A stretch of 64,000 nt of DNA from CAWGGS01 sp963822095 (GCA_963822095.1 CAWGGS010000086.1:1-64000), one strand, 5' to 3'. Shown: positions 24,892 to 33,847, numbered from the stretch's first letter. Program-made: numbers and translations. The notes: generated by a model not told the origin, from the sequence alone.

Positions 24892-25622
24892 ACAAAATAC
24901 TCAGACAAATATACGGCGTTATCTTGGCACTGCTACTGGTTGCAGCAGGGGTCGGTTTGCAAAGGACTGGTACAATTACCCTTTTCAGCAATCCAAATTC
25001 CTATTCCGAATTGCTCAGACTGCTGTGGCAACACCTCTATTTGGTTGGGGTGAGCATGGCCATTGCAACGGTGATCGGTTTAAGCGTGGGAATCGTTTTA
25101 ACCAGGCCAAAATTCAGGGCCTATACCAGCATTGTCATGTACATCGTCAGCCTGGGGCAAACCATTCCCTCACTGGCGGTACTGGCCCTGGTCATGACCT
25201 TTTTGGGAATCGGGGCCAAGAGTGCAATATTTGCCCTGACCGTTTACTCCCTGCTGCCTATTGCCAGGAACACCCTGGCTGGGATCAATGCCGTGCCGTC
25301 TTCCATCATTGATGCAGCAAAAGGCATGGGCATGACCACCATGGGCATTTTGTGGCAGGTGGAAATCCCCATGGCCATGACCGTCATTCTCACAGGGTTC
25401 AGGGTGGCTTTGGTTATCAATATCGGCACAACGGCCCTGGCCTATCTTATCGGCGCCGGCGGTATGGGCGACTGGATCTTCACCGGAATCAACATGATGA
25501 TGACCGATAAACTGATCGCCGGTGCCCTTCCGGTCACCGTGCTTGCCCTGTTTGCAGATTTTCTCATTGAAATTTTACGTACCATGCTAGTTTCAAAAGG
25601 ATTGCGCTTGACCGAGGAATAA
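24888..25622 (+). CDS. opuCD: Osmoprotectant ABC transporter permease 2
   Basis: The 244-residue permease is homologous to its upstream neighbour, with about six transmembrane helices and the loop DAAKGMGMTTMGILWQVEIP. The first helix (IYGVILALLLVAAGVGLQRT) is an extra N-terminal one. It overlaps the preceding gene by 4 bp and is followed 45 bp later by the binding protein, whose ribosome-binding site is strong. It forms the heterodimeric membrane part with the first permease. Confidence 0.93.
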   Translation: MNKILRQIYGVILALLLVAAGVGLQRTGTITLFSNPNSYSELLRLLWQHLYLVGVSMAIATVIGLSVGIVLTRPKFRAYTSIVMYIVSLGQTIPSLAVLALVMTFLGIGAKSAIFALTVYSLLPIARNTLAGINAVPSSIIDAAKGMGMTTMGILWQVEIPMAMTVILTGFRVALVINIGTTALAYLIGAGGMGDWIFTGINMMMTDKLIAGALPVTVLALFADFLIEILRTMLVSKGLRLTEE

Positions 25623-25667
25623 CCAGGTCAAATTACAACATGAATCTTTACCAAAGGAGGTAATGGA

Positions 25668-26579
25668 ATGAGGACATCGTTCAAAGTACTAACTCTTTTA
25701 CTGGCATTGATGTGTTTGCCTTGCATGGCCGTTTCTGGCATGGCACAAGACAAGAAAATTACCATCGGCGGGAAAAATTTTACTGAGCAGTATATCTTGC
25801 CACAACTGGCCAAGGCCCTGCTGGAAAAACATGGATTCCAGGTTGCGATCAAGACGGGTCTCCCCACAAGCATGGCGAGAAAAGCGTTGCTCGCCGGGGA
25901 AGTGGATCTCTACTATGAATACACAGGCACCGCGTACACCGTGTTCTTTAAACAAAGCAATCCAAAAATCATGAGCAATCCGCAGGAGGTTTACGATTGG
26001 GTCAAGAAAAAAGACGCTGAAAACGGCCTGGTGTGGTTGTCCCCTGTAAAGATGAACAACACCTATACCCTGATGATGAAAAAACCGGAGGCTGAAAAAC
26101 TCAAGATCTCCTCCATCTCCGATCTGGCCACATATGTAAAGAAGAATCCCAGTAAATTGATCGTAGGTCTTGGTACAGAATTTTGGAACCGTCCGGATGG
26201 CTATCAAAAGTTGGCCAAAGTTTATGGTCTGAAAGTGCCGGTTGATAACATCAAAAAAATGTCCATTGGGTTGGCTTATCAGGCCTTAAAAGACGGGCAG
26301 ATCGACGTGGGAATGGGCTTTGCCACCGACGGCCGCATTGCCGCGTTCAACTTTGTCAACCTCAAGGATGACAAACAGTTCTTCCCTGTCTACAACCCTG
26401 CTCCGGTAGTCCGGAAAAAAATCTTGGATAAGTATCCAGAGATCAAGAAGATCCTGGCACCTCTGGAGGAAAATCTGAGCACCAGTGAAATGCAAGCCAT
26501 GAACAAGGCCGTGGATGTGGAACACAAATCAGAAGCGGATGTTGCAAAGGCGTGGCTTAAGAAAAAAGGTTTGTATTAG
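25668..26579 (+). CDS. opuCC: Osmoprotectant ABC transporter substrate-binding protein
   Basis: The 303-residue protein has a signal peptide (VLTLLLALMCLPCMAVSGMA). The OpuAC-type binding domain follows: ITIGGKNFTEQYILPQLAKA, GEVDLYYEYTGTAYTVFF, and DGQIDVGMGFATDGRIAAF in the second lobe. The signal peptide contains a cysteine but no clean lipobox, so it is probably periplasmic. It has a strong ribosome-binding site (AAAGGAGG). It delivers quaternary-amine solutes such as glycine betaine or choline to the permeases. The exact ligand cannot be read from sequence. Confidence 0.93.
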   Translation: MRTSFKVLTLLLALMCLPCMAVSGMAQDKKITIGGKNFTEQYILPQLAKALLEKHGFQVAIKTGLPTSMARKALLAGEVDLYYEYTGTAYTVFFKQSNPKIMSNPQEVYDWVKKKDAENGLVWLSPVKMNNTYTLMMKKPEAEKLKISSISDLATYVKKNPSKLIVGLGTEFWNRPDGYQKLAKVYGLKVPVDNIKKMSIGLAYQALKDGQIDVGMGFATDGRIAAFNFVNLKDDKQFFPVYNPAPVVRKKILDKYPEIKKILAPLEENLSTSEMQAMNKAVDVEHKSEADVAKAWLKKKGLY

Positions 26580-26609
26580 GATTACGCTGAGAATTCTAAT
26601 ACCCCTACC

Positions 26610-26660
26610 CCCCTCTGCTGGGCTTCCCGATTTTTTCATTGCGGGGAGCCCCGCATCTAT
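26610..26660 (+). terminator. Weak stem-loop after the opu operon
   Basis: An imperfect inverted repeat (GGGCTTCCC / GGGGAGCCC) starts about 45 bp past the last stop codon. The run of T lies in the loop rather than after the stem, so its role as a terminator is doubtful. Confidence 0.3.
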
Positions 26661-26825
26661 ACAGCTGGTAATGTTGTGAACGTGCCAACTTCCTAATTTT
26701 TTCCTGAAGATTTTACTGACTGCCGATGCTGAAATGTCCACCTTGGTAAAGGAATTTGGGAATTGCGATCTTTACTTATTGGCGTTGCTCCTTAATTCAA
26801 ATACTTTGACGTAAAAGAAACAGAA

Positions 26826-26949
26826 GCTGGTTATCAACTCAGAGAGCCTGTAAATTCCTCTATGAATCATTTTGAGGATGAAAAAGGCAATATAGGCTGA
26901 GTTTCAGTGGTAATCAGATTAATATTTAAAAATTAGCGAGATAGAATGG
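26826..26949. repeat. Dispersed repeats R2 and R3 (copy 2)
   Basis: 26826-26901 matches 21531-21606, and 26906-26949 (CAGTGGTAATCAG then TTTAAAAATTAGCGAGATAG) matches 22043-22079. The two repeats, separated by about 430 bp near 21.5-22.1 kb, are adjacent here, with R1 and the small inverted-repeat element missing between them. Confidence 0.72.
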
Positions 26950-27021
26950 CGTGAACCCGGTGACACCGTAAGAAATTTGAGATTAAAAATAACCGTCGCA
27001 ATTATTCCAGAGGAGAGAATC

Positions 27022-27231
27022 ATGCTTAAAGAAATAACCAAGGATCAGGCTCTTTTCTGCATAGTTCAGAAGGAATTCGGTGACGAAATTATTCGCTCGG
27101 CTGATAAAATTGCTATTTTCTTAACACAAAGTTGGTACCCAGAGTGGCATGCCATGAAACGTTTTATCGGGGATCTCCCTGACTGAATGATTTATATTCT
27201 CGAATATGACCACACGGATTTTTTTTGCTAA
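27022..27231 (+). pseudogene. Thioredoxin-like protein with in-frame stop
   Basis: A ribosome-binding site (GAGGAGAG) precedes an ATG giving 54 residues that end at TGA (27184-27186). The sequence KIAIFLTQSWYPEWHAMKRF resembles a thioredoxin-like family in which the active site reads SWCPEW, so here the cysteine would be Tyr. After the TGA the same frame continues convincingly with MIYILEYDHTDFF before a TAA. Both changes point to a decayed gene. Confidence 0.55.
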
Positions 27232-27256
27232 ATTATGAAAATTTAAAGAAAAAGTC

Positions 27257-27523
27257 GGTTCATCCGGATTGAGCGTACTTTTGCAAAACCGAAAGTAATA
27301 AGCCGACGGAGGTCATCGCTTGCGATCGCTGCTCTACGGCCTGATCGCCTGTGAACCACGGCTGACAGACAGGCCTTCCCTGGCCTGCTGCCAGTTGCGG
27401 ACGTCCTGTCCGCAACCCCTAAGGGGCCTTGTGTACTTCCCAGGCGGGCCTCCGCAATGCGACCGCAAGCGACGCCCTCCGCCTGCCTGGATTATAAATA
27501 AGTACGCATGATTCGGATGAACC
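27257..27523. mobile_element. MITE-like element, copy 1 (267 bp)
   Basis: The ends form a 24-bp imperfect terminal inverted repeat (left 27257-27280, right 27500-27523, starting GGTTCATCCG). They are flanked by nearly identical 8-mers (AAAAAGTC left, AAAAAGTA right), as expected for an 8-bp target duplication. An internal perfect hairpin (GTTGCGGAC/GTCCGCAAC) lies at 27394-27416. A second copy is at 49622-49886. No transposase is inside. The termini and AT-rich 8-bp duplication suggest mobilisation by an ISL3-type transposase, which is inference. Confidence 0.78.
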
Positions 27524-27743
27524 AAAAAGTATATGGACTGACCAGATTCCGTATATCAGATACTATAGAAAAAGAAAATTGATCCAAGAATCCAATGAAG
27601 CATCTGAGGATGAGTTTCGAGAAAATCTTGGAACATCAGCTTGATAAACAATGGGAGATGCGAGGACATTAACAGACTGACAGGTAGCCATCTTTTGTAG
27701 GGGGCCAAAATATCAGAGGAAATGCCTGTATGTCATGTGAAAA

Positions 27744-29015
27744 TTACTGGAAGGAGAGCTTTTTTTCTTCCTGGTCGATAAATTGAGATAGATTCCACAT
27801 GACACCGCTGATGCCTTCATACATCAGTGACAACTCTGCCCGTTGGATAACCTGGAGTTTATTGCTAACAACATCTTTGGTAAAAAAGGTGACATTGCCG
27901 TCCTGAGATGCCACAATGGCGATGGCGTCCGGTTGGTCATTGGCGAATTGCGCGGCGGAAAAATGGCGTGTTCCGCCAAGATCGGCAAATGTTATCGTGC
28001 TGCCCTGATCTCCTTCAACTGGTTGGAGGAGTCGTGCCTGGGTTGATCCAGCTTGTGGATCCAGAGCCTGGATCTTAGCGCCGAAACAGCGAATGGCACG
28101 ATCGTAGGTCATAACCAGGGCGCCATCGATGGCGGTCAGACGCCCTATACTGTTGCATTGGTCGAGTAGCTGAGCTCGCACTTTCATGAGATTCGAATCC
28201 TTCATCGTTGCCGTTTCCTGCATGAGACGAAAAACTTCTCGAGCAGTTAAATTGGCAGGAGTCTGAACTGTGTCGAATTCCGGCTCGAAGAAACCAGTGC
28301 CACCTGTGTAAATTACCGGTTGGCCGATCGACTTTTCCCAGGAACGGCCTTCGGGAACAACGAGAAGTGTACCTCCCCTTTGGTGTGCCCGCATTGCCTG
28401 AGCTATATAGAGCAAGGTATTAAACCTGAATAATTTCGTCGGATCAAATGCCGAAGCATCCTTGTTCGAGGCGGTTTTCGGCAGGATTGTCCTCAGAAGG
28501 TTGCCTGGGTCAACGAATACGGCCTGATTGCCGATTAATGCTGCGATGCTTCTTCCATAGCAGAGAATCAGAAGATTTCCCGGCCCCAGGACCTGAATCC
28601 ATAGATCCGTAGTCAGATGATTGGGGTCTCGTATGCGCAATCCCCAAATCTTGAGGGAACCGCTCTCGTCTTGATTAACGCAGATGTCGGAAAAGGAACC
28701 ATCTAAGGCTGACCCCAGTTTTACAAGATTCTTCAGGTTAAGGATAATTGGGCTCTCAAAACAGAAGTTATCCGAGGAGTTCTCAACTTCTTTGATGACA
28801 ATGGAAAATTTGACCAGGTGTCCTTCCTCGATCGCCTGACTTGCCCAGTAAGCGGCATCGATAAGCTTTGCCAGCGAGTCCTGGAGGACGAGGGGACTTT
28901 TCACAAAGAGATTAGTAAGGTTGTTTTCGTGTGCATACCGTGTCTTCAATGTGTGCAGTCTCTCGCATATGCTGGCAAGAAACTCCTGGTTAATTTGAAA
29001 TGCCGAATGATACAT
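27744..29015 (-). CDS. DACNV/DisA_N-like putative diadenylate-cyclase-fold protein
   Basis: The 423-residue protein has a long N-terminal part (YAHENNLTNLFVKSPLVLQD; a middle domain with LYIAQAMRAHQRGGTLLVVPEGR). Its C-terminal part resembles the diadenylate cyclase (DAC) fold: AIDGALVMTYD gives the DGA motif and ADLGGTRHFSAAQFA the RH motif, then DAIAIVASQDGNVTFF. Canonical DAC enzymes read RHRxA, whereas here it is RHFSA, so catalysis is uncertain. The arrangement matches proteins annotated as having a DACNV sensor domain. It would make or sense c-di-AMP-like nucleotides. It is divergent from the DUF2975-HTH pair. Confidence 0.72.
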   Translation of the reverse strand: MYHSAFQINQEFLASICERLHTLKTRYAHENNLTNLFVKSPLVLQDSLAKLIDAAYWASQAIEEGHLVKFSIVIKEVENSSDNFCFESPIILNLKNLVKLGSALDGSFSDICVNQDESGSLKIWGLRIRDPNHLTTDLWIQVLGPGNLLILCYGRSIAALIGNQAVFVDPGNLLRTILPKTASNKDASAFDPTKLFRFNTLLYIAQAMRAHQRGGTLLVVPEGRSWEKSIGQPVIYTGGTGFFEPEFDTVQTPANLTAREVFRLMQETATMKDSNLMKVRAQLLDQCNSIGRLTAIDGALVMTYDRAIRCFGAKIQALDPQAGSTQARLLQPVEGDQGSTITFADLGGTRHFSAAQFANDQPDAIAIVASQDGNVTFFTKDVVSNKLQVIQRAELSLMYEGISGVMWNLSQFIDQEEKKLSFQ

Positions 29016-29225
29016 GACGAGCCGATGCCGAAATTTAAAGGAGATAGTCCCCCCTGCCCATCAATTGACGAAGGAGACGACAGGAGTGGATGGATGAGAG
29101 CCATGAGTATTTTAGCCATTGTGTTGTCTAATGGAAAGGGGGTATGCAACGGGTTGCTTTTTTTTAGACCCTCTGTGTTTTTTGCTTGCAGGATCAATTT
29201 CTCCCGTGTAATACAATAATAAATG

Positions 29226-29238
29226 ATCGTTTAACGAT
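29226..29238. promoter_or_regulatory. Palindromic operator candidate
   Basis: A perfect palindrome ATCGTT-T-AACGAT lies 46 bp before the DUF2975 gene, in the divergent promoter region. It could be bound by the small HTH protein of that operon. Confidence 0.4.
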
Positions 29239-29284
29239 AATTAATTGCCTATTAAGATGAACAACAGCGAGTTTGGAGTATACT

Positions 29285-29830
29285 ATGGACACATCAGGAA
29301 ATGAGCAACGGATTAAGAAAATGAGCAAGAGGCTGCGTCGGGTCTTTCAGGTCTGTCTGTTTATCCTTCCACCTTTTCCTGTGTTTTACTGGTTCAGTTA
29401 CAACCATCTGCCACAGGTCATGCATGAAAATATTTTCCCCTCAGGACCGTTGGCCTGGATGCCGATGAACAGCAGACTCATCGCCCTGGCCGGTGACATT
29501 CCTGCCATCGTCGTCCTGACCCTGGCCCTTATTAGCCTGAAACGGCTTTTCACTCTTTATGAGAAGGGGATATACTTTCAGGCAGAAAATGTTGCGTTAT
29601 TCCGCAAGTTGAGCAGGCTGGCAATCTGGAGCGTTCTTGCCGATGTTTTTGAAAAGACTGTTCTGGAGTTAGCTCGAACGATCAACTTCCCGCCGGGGCA
29701 TAGAATACTTTCCATCGGTTTTAGCAGCGATCATCTAAAGCTCTTGATTGTTGCGACTATCATTATGCTCATCAGTATGGTGGTTGAAGAGGGCAGAAAA
29801 ATACAAGATGAAATGCAGCTGACGGTGTAA
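29285..29830 (+). CDS. DUF2975 membrane protein
   Basis: The ATG at 29285 is preceded by GGAG at 6 bases (a TTG at 29273 is the alternative), giving 181 residues. Four transmembrane segments are visible, starting at VFQVCLFILPPFPVFYWFSY and ending with LLIVATIIMLISMVVEEGRK. The loop between helices 2 and 3 has LFTLYEKGIYFQAENVALFR, typical of DUF2975. Members are usually encoded with a small XRE-type regulator, as here (3 bp apart). The function is unknown. Confidence 0.87.
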   Translation: MDTSGNEQRIKKMSKRLRRVFQVCLFILPPFPVFYWFSYNHLPQVMHENIFPSGPLAWMPMNSRLIALAGDIPAIVVLTLALISLKRLFTLYEKGIYFQAENVALFRKLSRLAIWSVLADVFEKTVLELARTINFPPGHRILSIGFSSDHLKLLIVATIIMLISMVVEEGRKIQDEMQLTV

Positions 29831-29833
29831 GGC

Positions 29834-30055
29834 ATGCCGATAATAATCAATCTTGACGTTGTATTAGCAAAAAGAAAATGGAAATCAAAGCAGTTGGCCG
29901 AAGCCATTGGTATAACAGAGCAGAACCTCTCAGTGCTTCGAGCCGGTCGGGCCAAGGCGATTCGGTTTTCAACCCTTGAGGCTATTTGCCGAGCTCTTGA
30001 GTGTCAACCGGGCGATATTTTGGAATATGATGCCAGCAAACCTGAAGAGGAATAG
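29834..30055 (+). CDS. Small XRE/Cro-type HTH regulator (YozG-like)
   Basis: The 73-residue protein is essentially one helix-turn-helix: LAEAIGITEQNLSVLRAGRA followed by RFSTLEAICRALECQPGDIL, with the family's C-terminal EYDASKPEEE. It begins 3 bp after the DUF2975 gene and ends 1 bp before the next gene, so all three form an operon. It probably controls this operon through the palindrome at 29226-29238. Confidence 0.92.
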   Translation: MPIIINLDVVLAKRKWKSKQLAEAIGITEQNLSVLRAGRAKAIRFSTLEAICRALECQPGDILEYDASKPEEE

Positions 30056-30056
30056 C

Positions 30057-31139
30057 ATGCAGAAAACTCTTTTTGACAAAAAAAATGGATGTATACATAA
30101 CGTTTCCTTGGAAAGGATTATTGATGTCATTCTCATTATTGTCTTTACCGTGCTGTTGACTTTTTTTCTCCCAGAAAGAGGAGTTGGAGCAACGGATATG
30201 GGTTTTTCCGCCCCGTCGCCAATTGTCTGGGAGCAGGTCGAGCGTGTCCTTAAGGAGAGACCATTCAAATCTCAAGAAGAACTCCTGCAGCTCTTCTATC
30301 TTCTTTCAAGAGACAAAAATCACCGGGTCTTCAGTATGGAAAAAGACGTGCTTGGAAGATTGAGGACCAAGATCACAACGCTTTTTCCTCTTGATGAATG
30401 TGATGCCATCGAGCTCTGGGGGCCATATGTCATCTTCAAATTTTCCAATCCACAGGATGTCTTCATCCCAAATACCTGGCTTCAGGCCTCGCTTCAGGTT
30501 CCTCGAAAGTTGGTTCTAAAGATTAATGATGAGCCGCCTACACCGGTCCGGAGTGACGCGAGTTCCTTCGACCAAGACCCTGAAACCAGGAGCGTCATCT
30601 TTTCCGTTAAAAAGGGGTATATCCGGATCCATTTTTCCTTTCTGTTGAAATTATTCGGTGGCAAATTGCGAGACGCCGATGGGACAGAACTTGTCTATCA
30701 GATAAATGACAATTTGAAGCTCTCACGTCTCCTACTTCATGAAATCACTCCGCTGAATAATGATTCGCTCAAACTATCCGGAATCACAGAGGATAAGGAG
30801 ATGGGAAAAACACAGTGGATCGATATCCGACATCCCGACTTTCCTGCAACACAGGATATCGGCATCTCAGAAAAGGCGATCTCCTTTCTCGGAACCAAGT
30901 TCGAACTCTTACCGGACAAGATGATTCGGCTAGGCGAGCAAGAACCAATGAAAAACGAGGAAGCGTTGGATTGGTTTTCAAAGAATATTGAGGAGTTCAA
31001 GAGATATGCCTCATCCGGTTCCCGGTCTGTCCAGATAGAGTATATCCGGACTTTCGGCTATTTTCTTGAGGAGAGACGATTTCTTATGACAATGGCTTTT
31101 CAAGGTGGAAAAAAAAGAAATAAGAAAGAAAAGCGGTGA
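30057..31139 (+). CDS. Hypothetical membrane-anchored or exported protein (360 aa)
   Basis: The ATG at 30057 immediately follows the HTH gene (earlier in-frame starts lie inside that gene). A hydrophobic segment at about residues 20-45 (IIDVILIIVFTVLLTFFLPE) is a signal peptide or anchor. The remainder is soluble, with WEQVERVLKERPFKSQEELL, VKKGYIRIHFSFLLKLFGGK and a strongly basic end (GGKKRNKKEKR). I recognise no family. Co-transcription with DUF2975 and the HTH protein suggests one envelope-linked unit. Confidence 0.72.
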   Translation: MQKTLFDKKNGCIHNVSLERIIDVILIIVFTVLLTFFLPERGVGATDMGFSAPSPIVWEQVERVLKERPFKSQEELLQLFYLLSRDKNHRVFSMEKDVLGRLRTKITTLFPLDECDAIELWGPYVIFKFSNPQDVFIPNTWLQASLQVPRKLVLKINDEPPTPVRSDASSFDQDPETRSVIFSVKKGYIRIHFSFLLKLFGGKLRDADGTELVYQINDNLKLSRLLLHEITPLNNDSLKLSGITEDKEMGKTQWIDIRHPDFPATQDIGISEKAISFLGTKFELLPDKMIRLGEQEPMKNEEALDWFSKNIEEFKRYASSGSRSVQIEYIRTFGYFLEERRFLMTMAFQGGKKRNKKEKR

Positions 31140-31188
31140 ATTGCAGGCTTTCCTTGAAAGAGGTGGGGGGAGATTGAGAGATACAAAG

Positions 31189-31211
31189 GGGGTCATGTCT
31201 TTCTTTGACTC
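31189..31211 (+). repeat. REP-like sequence before the RAYT gene
   Basis: GGGTCATG, a short loop and TTTGACTC form a weak hairpin 30 bp before the transposase start. RAYT proteins act on such flanking hairpins. Related strings lie at 17188 and 6691. Confidence 0.5.
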
Positions 31212-31240
31212 AAATGAAACGATATGGTATACAGGAAAGT

Positions 31241-32221
31241 ATGTCAAGACCATTGCGAATAGAATATCCTGGAGCCTGGTATCATGTCATGAACCGAGGC
31301 AGACGAGGAGAAGATATCTTTGCTGATAGAGAAGATTATCAGTTGTTTATCGCTCTTATGCAGGAAACATCAGCGATGTTTAATATAAAGATATCCGCCT
31401 ATTGTCTGATGTCGAACCATTATCATCTCCTCGTACAGACACCTGCCGCTAATCTGTCTCGATCGATGCGACATATAAACGGTGTTTATACTCAACGGTA
31501 TAACAGACGAAAAAATATCGACGGCCAGTTGTTTCGAGGGCGCTACAAATGCGTTCTTGTCGAAGAAGACAACCATCTTCTTGAGATACTGCGCTATATT
31601 CACAGAAGCCCTCTCCGGGCAACTATGTGTACATCCGTCGGTGACTATCCTTGGTCAAGTCACCAAGGATATCTTTCCGGTGCAAAAAAGTGGCAGTGGC
31701 TGCACAAAGAATTTCTGTTGGGGATGTTCTCCAAACAGCCGCGCCAGGCGAAAAGGCAGTACAGAGAATTCGTCCAAGACGAAGACTCTGTCGAGGTAAC
31801 CGATTTTTTTGAAAAAAAGAATCTTGCTTCCTTTTTTGGCAGTCAGGATTTTATTGAATGGATAAGGGCGAAATTCCATCCTCTGAAAAGGCATGTCGAA
31901 GTCCCTCTGTCAAAACAGCTGGCACCGACAATTGCCCAAATAAAAAAAATGGTATGTCTGAGGTATAAGGTAAGAGAACAGACCTTGGACCAATCCAGAC
32001 GTGGCCAGGTGAACGAGCCACGTAATGTAGCAATATATCTTGCCAGAAAAAGATGCGGTTTGCGTTTGGATGAAATCGGCAGGGAATTCGGACTTGAGAA
32101 ATACAGCTCGGTAAGCAGTATTGTAACCAGGACAGAAAAACAATTATCTCGAGACAAACAAATGCGAAATCGGATTGGTGCGATCAGCGAGGAGATCGCA
32201 AAGAGTCAGACAGAGTTTTGA
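31241..32221 (+). CDS. REP-associated tyrosine transposase (RAYT, Y1/HUH)
   Basis: The ATG at 31241 gives 326 residues starting SRPLRIEYPGAWYHVMNRGR, the RAYT hallmark. The HUH metal motif is in YCLMSNHYHLLVQTP, and the catalytic-tyrosine region is GVYTQRYNRRKNIDGQLFRG. The C-terminal third (VCLRYKVREQTLDQSRRGQV, ARKRCGLRLDEIGREFG) is the DnaA-like DNA-binding domain. It is intact, unlike the copies at 13.2, 17.2 and 44.6 kb. A REP-like hairpin precedes it and GTAGACCCC follows it at 32230. Confidence 0.93.
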   Translation: MSRPLRIEYPGAWYHVMNRGRRGEDIFADREDYQLFIALMQETSAMFNIKISAYCLMSNHYHLLVQTPAANLSRSMRHINGVYTQRYNRRKNIDGQLFRGRYKCVLVEEDNHLLEILRYIHRSPLRATMCTSVGDYPWSSHQGYLSGAKKWQWLHKEFLLGMFSKQPRQAKRQYREFVQDEDSVEVTDFFEKKNLASFFGSQDFIEWIRAKFHPLKRHVEVPLSKQLAPTIAQIKKMVCLRYKVREQTLDQSRRGQVNEPRNVAIYLARKRCGLRLDEIGREFGLEKYSSVSSIVTRTEKQLSRDKQMRNRIGAISEEIAKSQTEF

Positions 32222-32764
32222 CCTCTTAGTAGACCCCTTATTTACGACCGCACCATTTACCGTTTCCCTTGTTTCTTGGCTTTGACATATGGTGCTGCCT
32301 TACCCAGGTGCTCGGCCTTGTATGACGTTTCTGTCCGTCAGCACATAAGTTCGGAGTCTTGATCCTCGCTTACCTGCACTCCGGCTTCCTCCAGGCTCCA
32401 CCTCACGGTAACGCCATTGCCTTCGGCTAATAATTTATGCTAAGTTATTAACTTAACGCAGGAAAACTTCCAGGGGGCTTTGCCCCCACACGTTCACGCC
32501 CATGCCGGGTGTACACCATGGCGTGGAGAGGAAGCGAAAAATAGTGGGCTTTTGAGGAAAGGTTGTATACGCTTCTCTCACCCCAAACATTCATGGCAAT
32601 TTCGTCGTCATGAATCCCGGTGCTGACTTCGTCAAGCCCCTCGCCCTGTCGCTTCGTGCCAGAACAAGGAGTTTAACCAGACACCGTAACCACCATAACC
32701 AAACTACACATGCTTGCGCTGCCCACGGCGCTGGTCAGCACCGCGATTGTTTCATTAATTTCAC
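32222..32764. repeat. Gene-free stretch with a repeat shared with 19460-19620
   Basis: No gene is seen. 32370-32520 resembles 19460-19620 in patches (see that entry). Near the end ACGGCGCTGGTCAGCACCGC recalls ACGGCGCTGGTCGACACTGC at 7139. Both lie just before cassette-like genes, so they may be decayed attC arms. Confidence 0.4.
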
Positions 32765-33847
32765 ATGAATACTATATTGAATAATTTAAAAAAAATTGGT
32801 TTCGACAAGTGGATTTTGGACAATGCCCCTTCTGGGAGAATTGAGCAATTTGATATAGCAAGAGTGGTCGCTGTTCACAAAGATAGCTATACCATAAGCA
32901 ATGGAGAAGTTGATGTTTTGGCGGAGTTGATCGGTAAAATACTATTTAGTGCTTCCTCTCCTGTTGATTATCCAGCGGTAGGTGACTGGGTTCTTGCCAA
33001 TTTCTATGATGAAAATACATTCGCAATAATTTACGAAATCTTACCTCGTAAATCGTTATTAAAAAGAAAAACACCAGGCAAAAGAATAGACATCCAGTTG
33101 GTTGCTGCAAATATCGATGTTGCATTCATTGTCCAATCTCTGAATGAAAATTTTAATCTTCGTCGTCTTGAACGTTATTTAGTCATGGTTAACGATGGGA
33201 GGATTCAACCAATTGTACTTTTGAGCAAGAGTGATCTGTTTGATCACGGAGCTATCACAGGCATAACTGACGAAATTCATAAGATTATGCCACATTTACA
33301 AGTTATCCCTTTCAGTAACGAAAATGCATCCTATTTGGACAACGTAAAAACAATTATGCAAACTGGCCAAACATATTGTCTGCTGGGATCGTCAGGAGTT
33401 GGCAAAACAACCTTGATAAATAATCTGATAGGAAAGTCAAAATATATAACAAAAACAGTTAGCAAAAAAGAGAGTAAAGGAAGGCATGCTACTACGCATA
33501 GGCAATTGATTAAACTGGATTTTGGAGCACTGGTTGTAGACACACCAGGTATGCGAGAGCTAGGAAACTTTTCGGTAGCGACAGGCCTAGGGGAAACCTT
33601 TTCCGAGATATCCGAGCTTTCTGAAAAATGTCAGTTTAATGATTGTACTCATGTTAACGAAAAGGGTTGTGCAGTATTAAATGCTGTTAAGGATGGTCAA
33701 CTATCTTCTAAGAGATACCAGAACTACATGAAAATGAACAAGGAATCCGCTTACAATGAAATGTCATATCTTGAAAAAAGGAAAAAAGATAAACAGTTTG
33801 GAAAATTTTGTAAAACTGTGATGAAGCATAAGAAGAGCCAAAGATAG
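32765..33847 (+). CDS. rsgA: Ribosome small-subunit-dependent GTPase A
   Basis: The 360-residue protein has the RsgA plan. An N-terminal OB-fold (ARVVAVHKDSYTISNGEVDV) precedes a circularly permuted GTPase with G4 LLSKSDL, G1 GSSGVGKTTLINNL and G3 DTPGMREL. A C-terminal zinc-binding segment follows (CQFNDCTHVNEKGC). RsgA helps mature the 30S ribosomal subunit. The gene is AT-rich and sits alone between non-coding stretches, unusual for a housekeeping gene, so it may be an additional horizontally acquired copy. No ribosome-binding site is evident. Confidence 0.93.
   Translation: MNTILNNLKKIGFDKWILDNAPSGRIEQFDIARVVAVHKDSYTISNGEVDVLAELIGKILFSASSPVDYPAVGDWVLANFYDENTFAIIYEILPRKSLLKRKTPGKRIDIQLVAANIDVAFIVQSLNENFNLRRLERYLVMVNDGRIQPIVLLSKSDLFDHGAITGITDEIHKIMPHLQVIPFSNENASYLDNVKTIMQTGQTYCLLGSSGVGKTTLINNLIGKSKYITKTVSKKESKGRHATTHRQLIKLDFGALVVDTPGMRELGNFSVATGLGETFSEISELSEKCQFNDCTHVNEKGCAVLNAVKDGQLSSKRYQNYMKMNKESAYNEMSYLEKRKKDKQFGKFCKTVMKHKKSQR

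Noticed and set aside
27184..27186. Selenocysteine at TGA
   Set aside because: The TGA is not at a redox site, and the true active-site position has become Tyr; decay is simpler.
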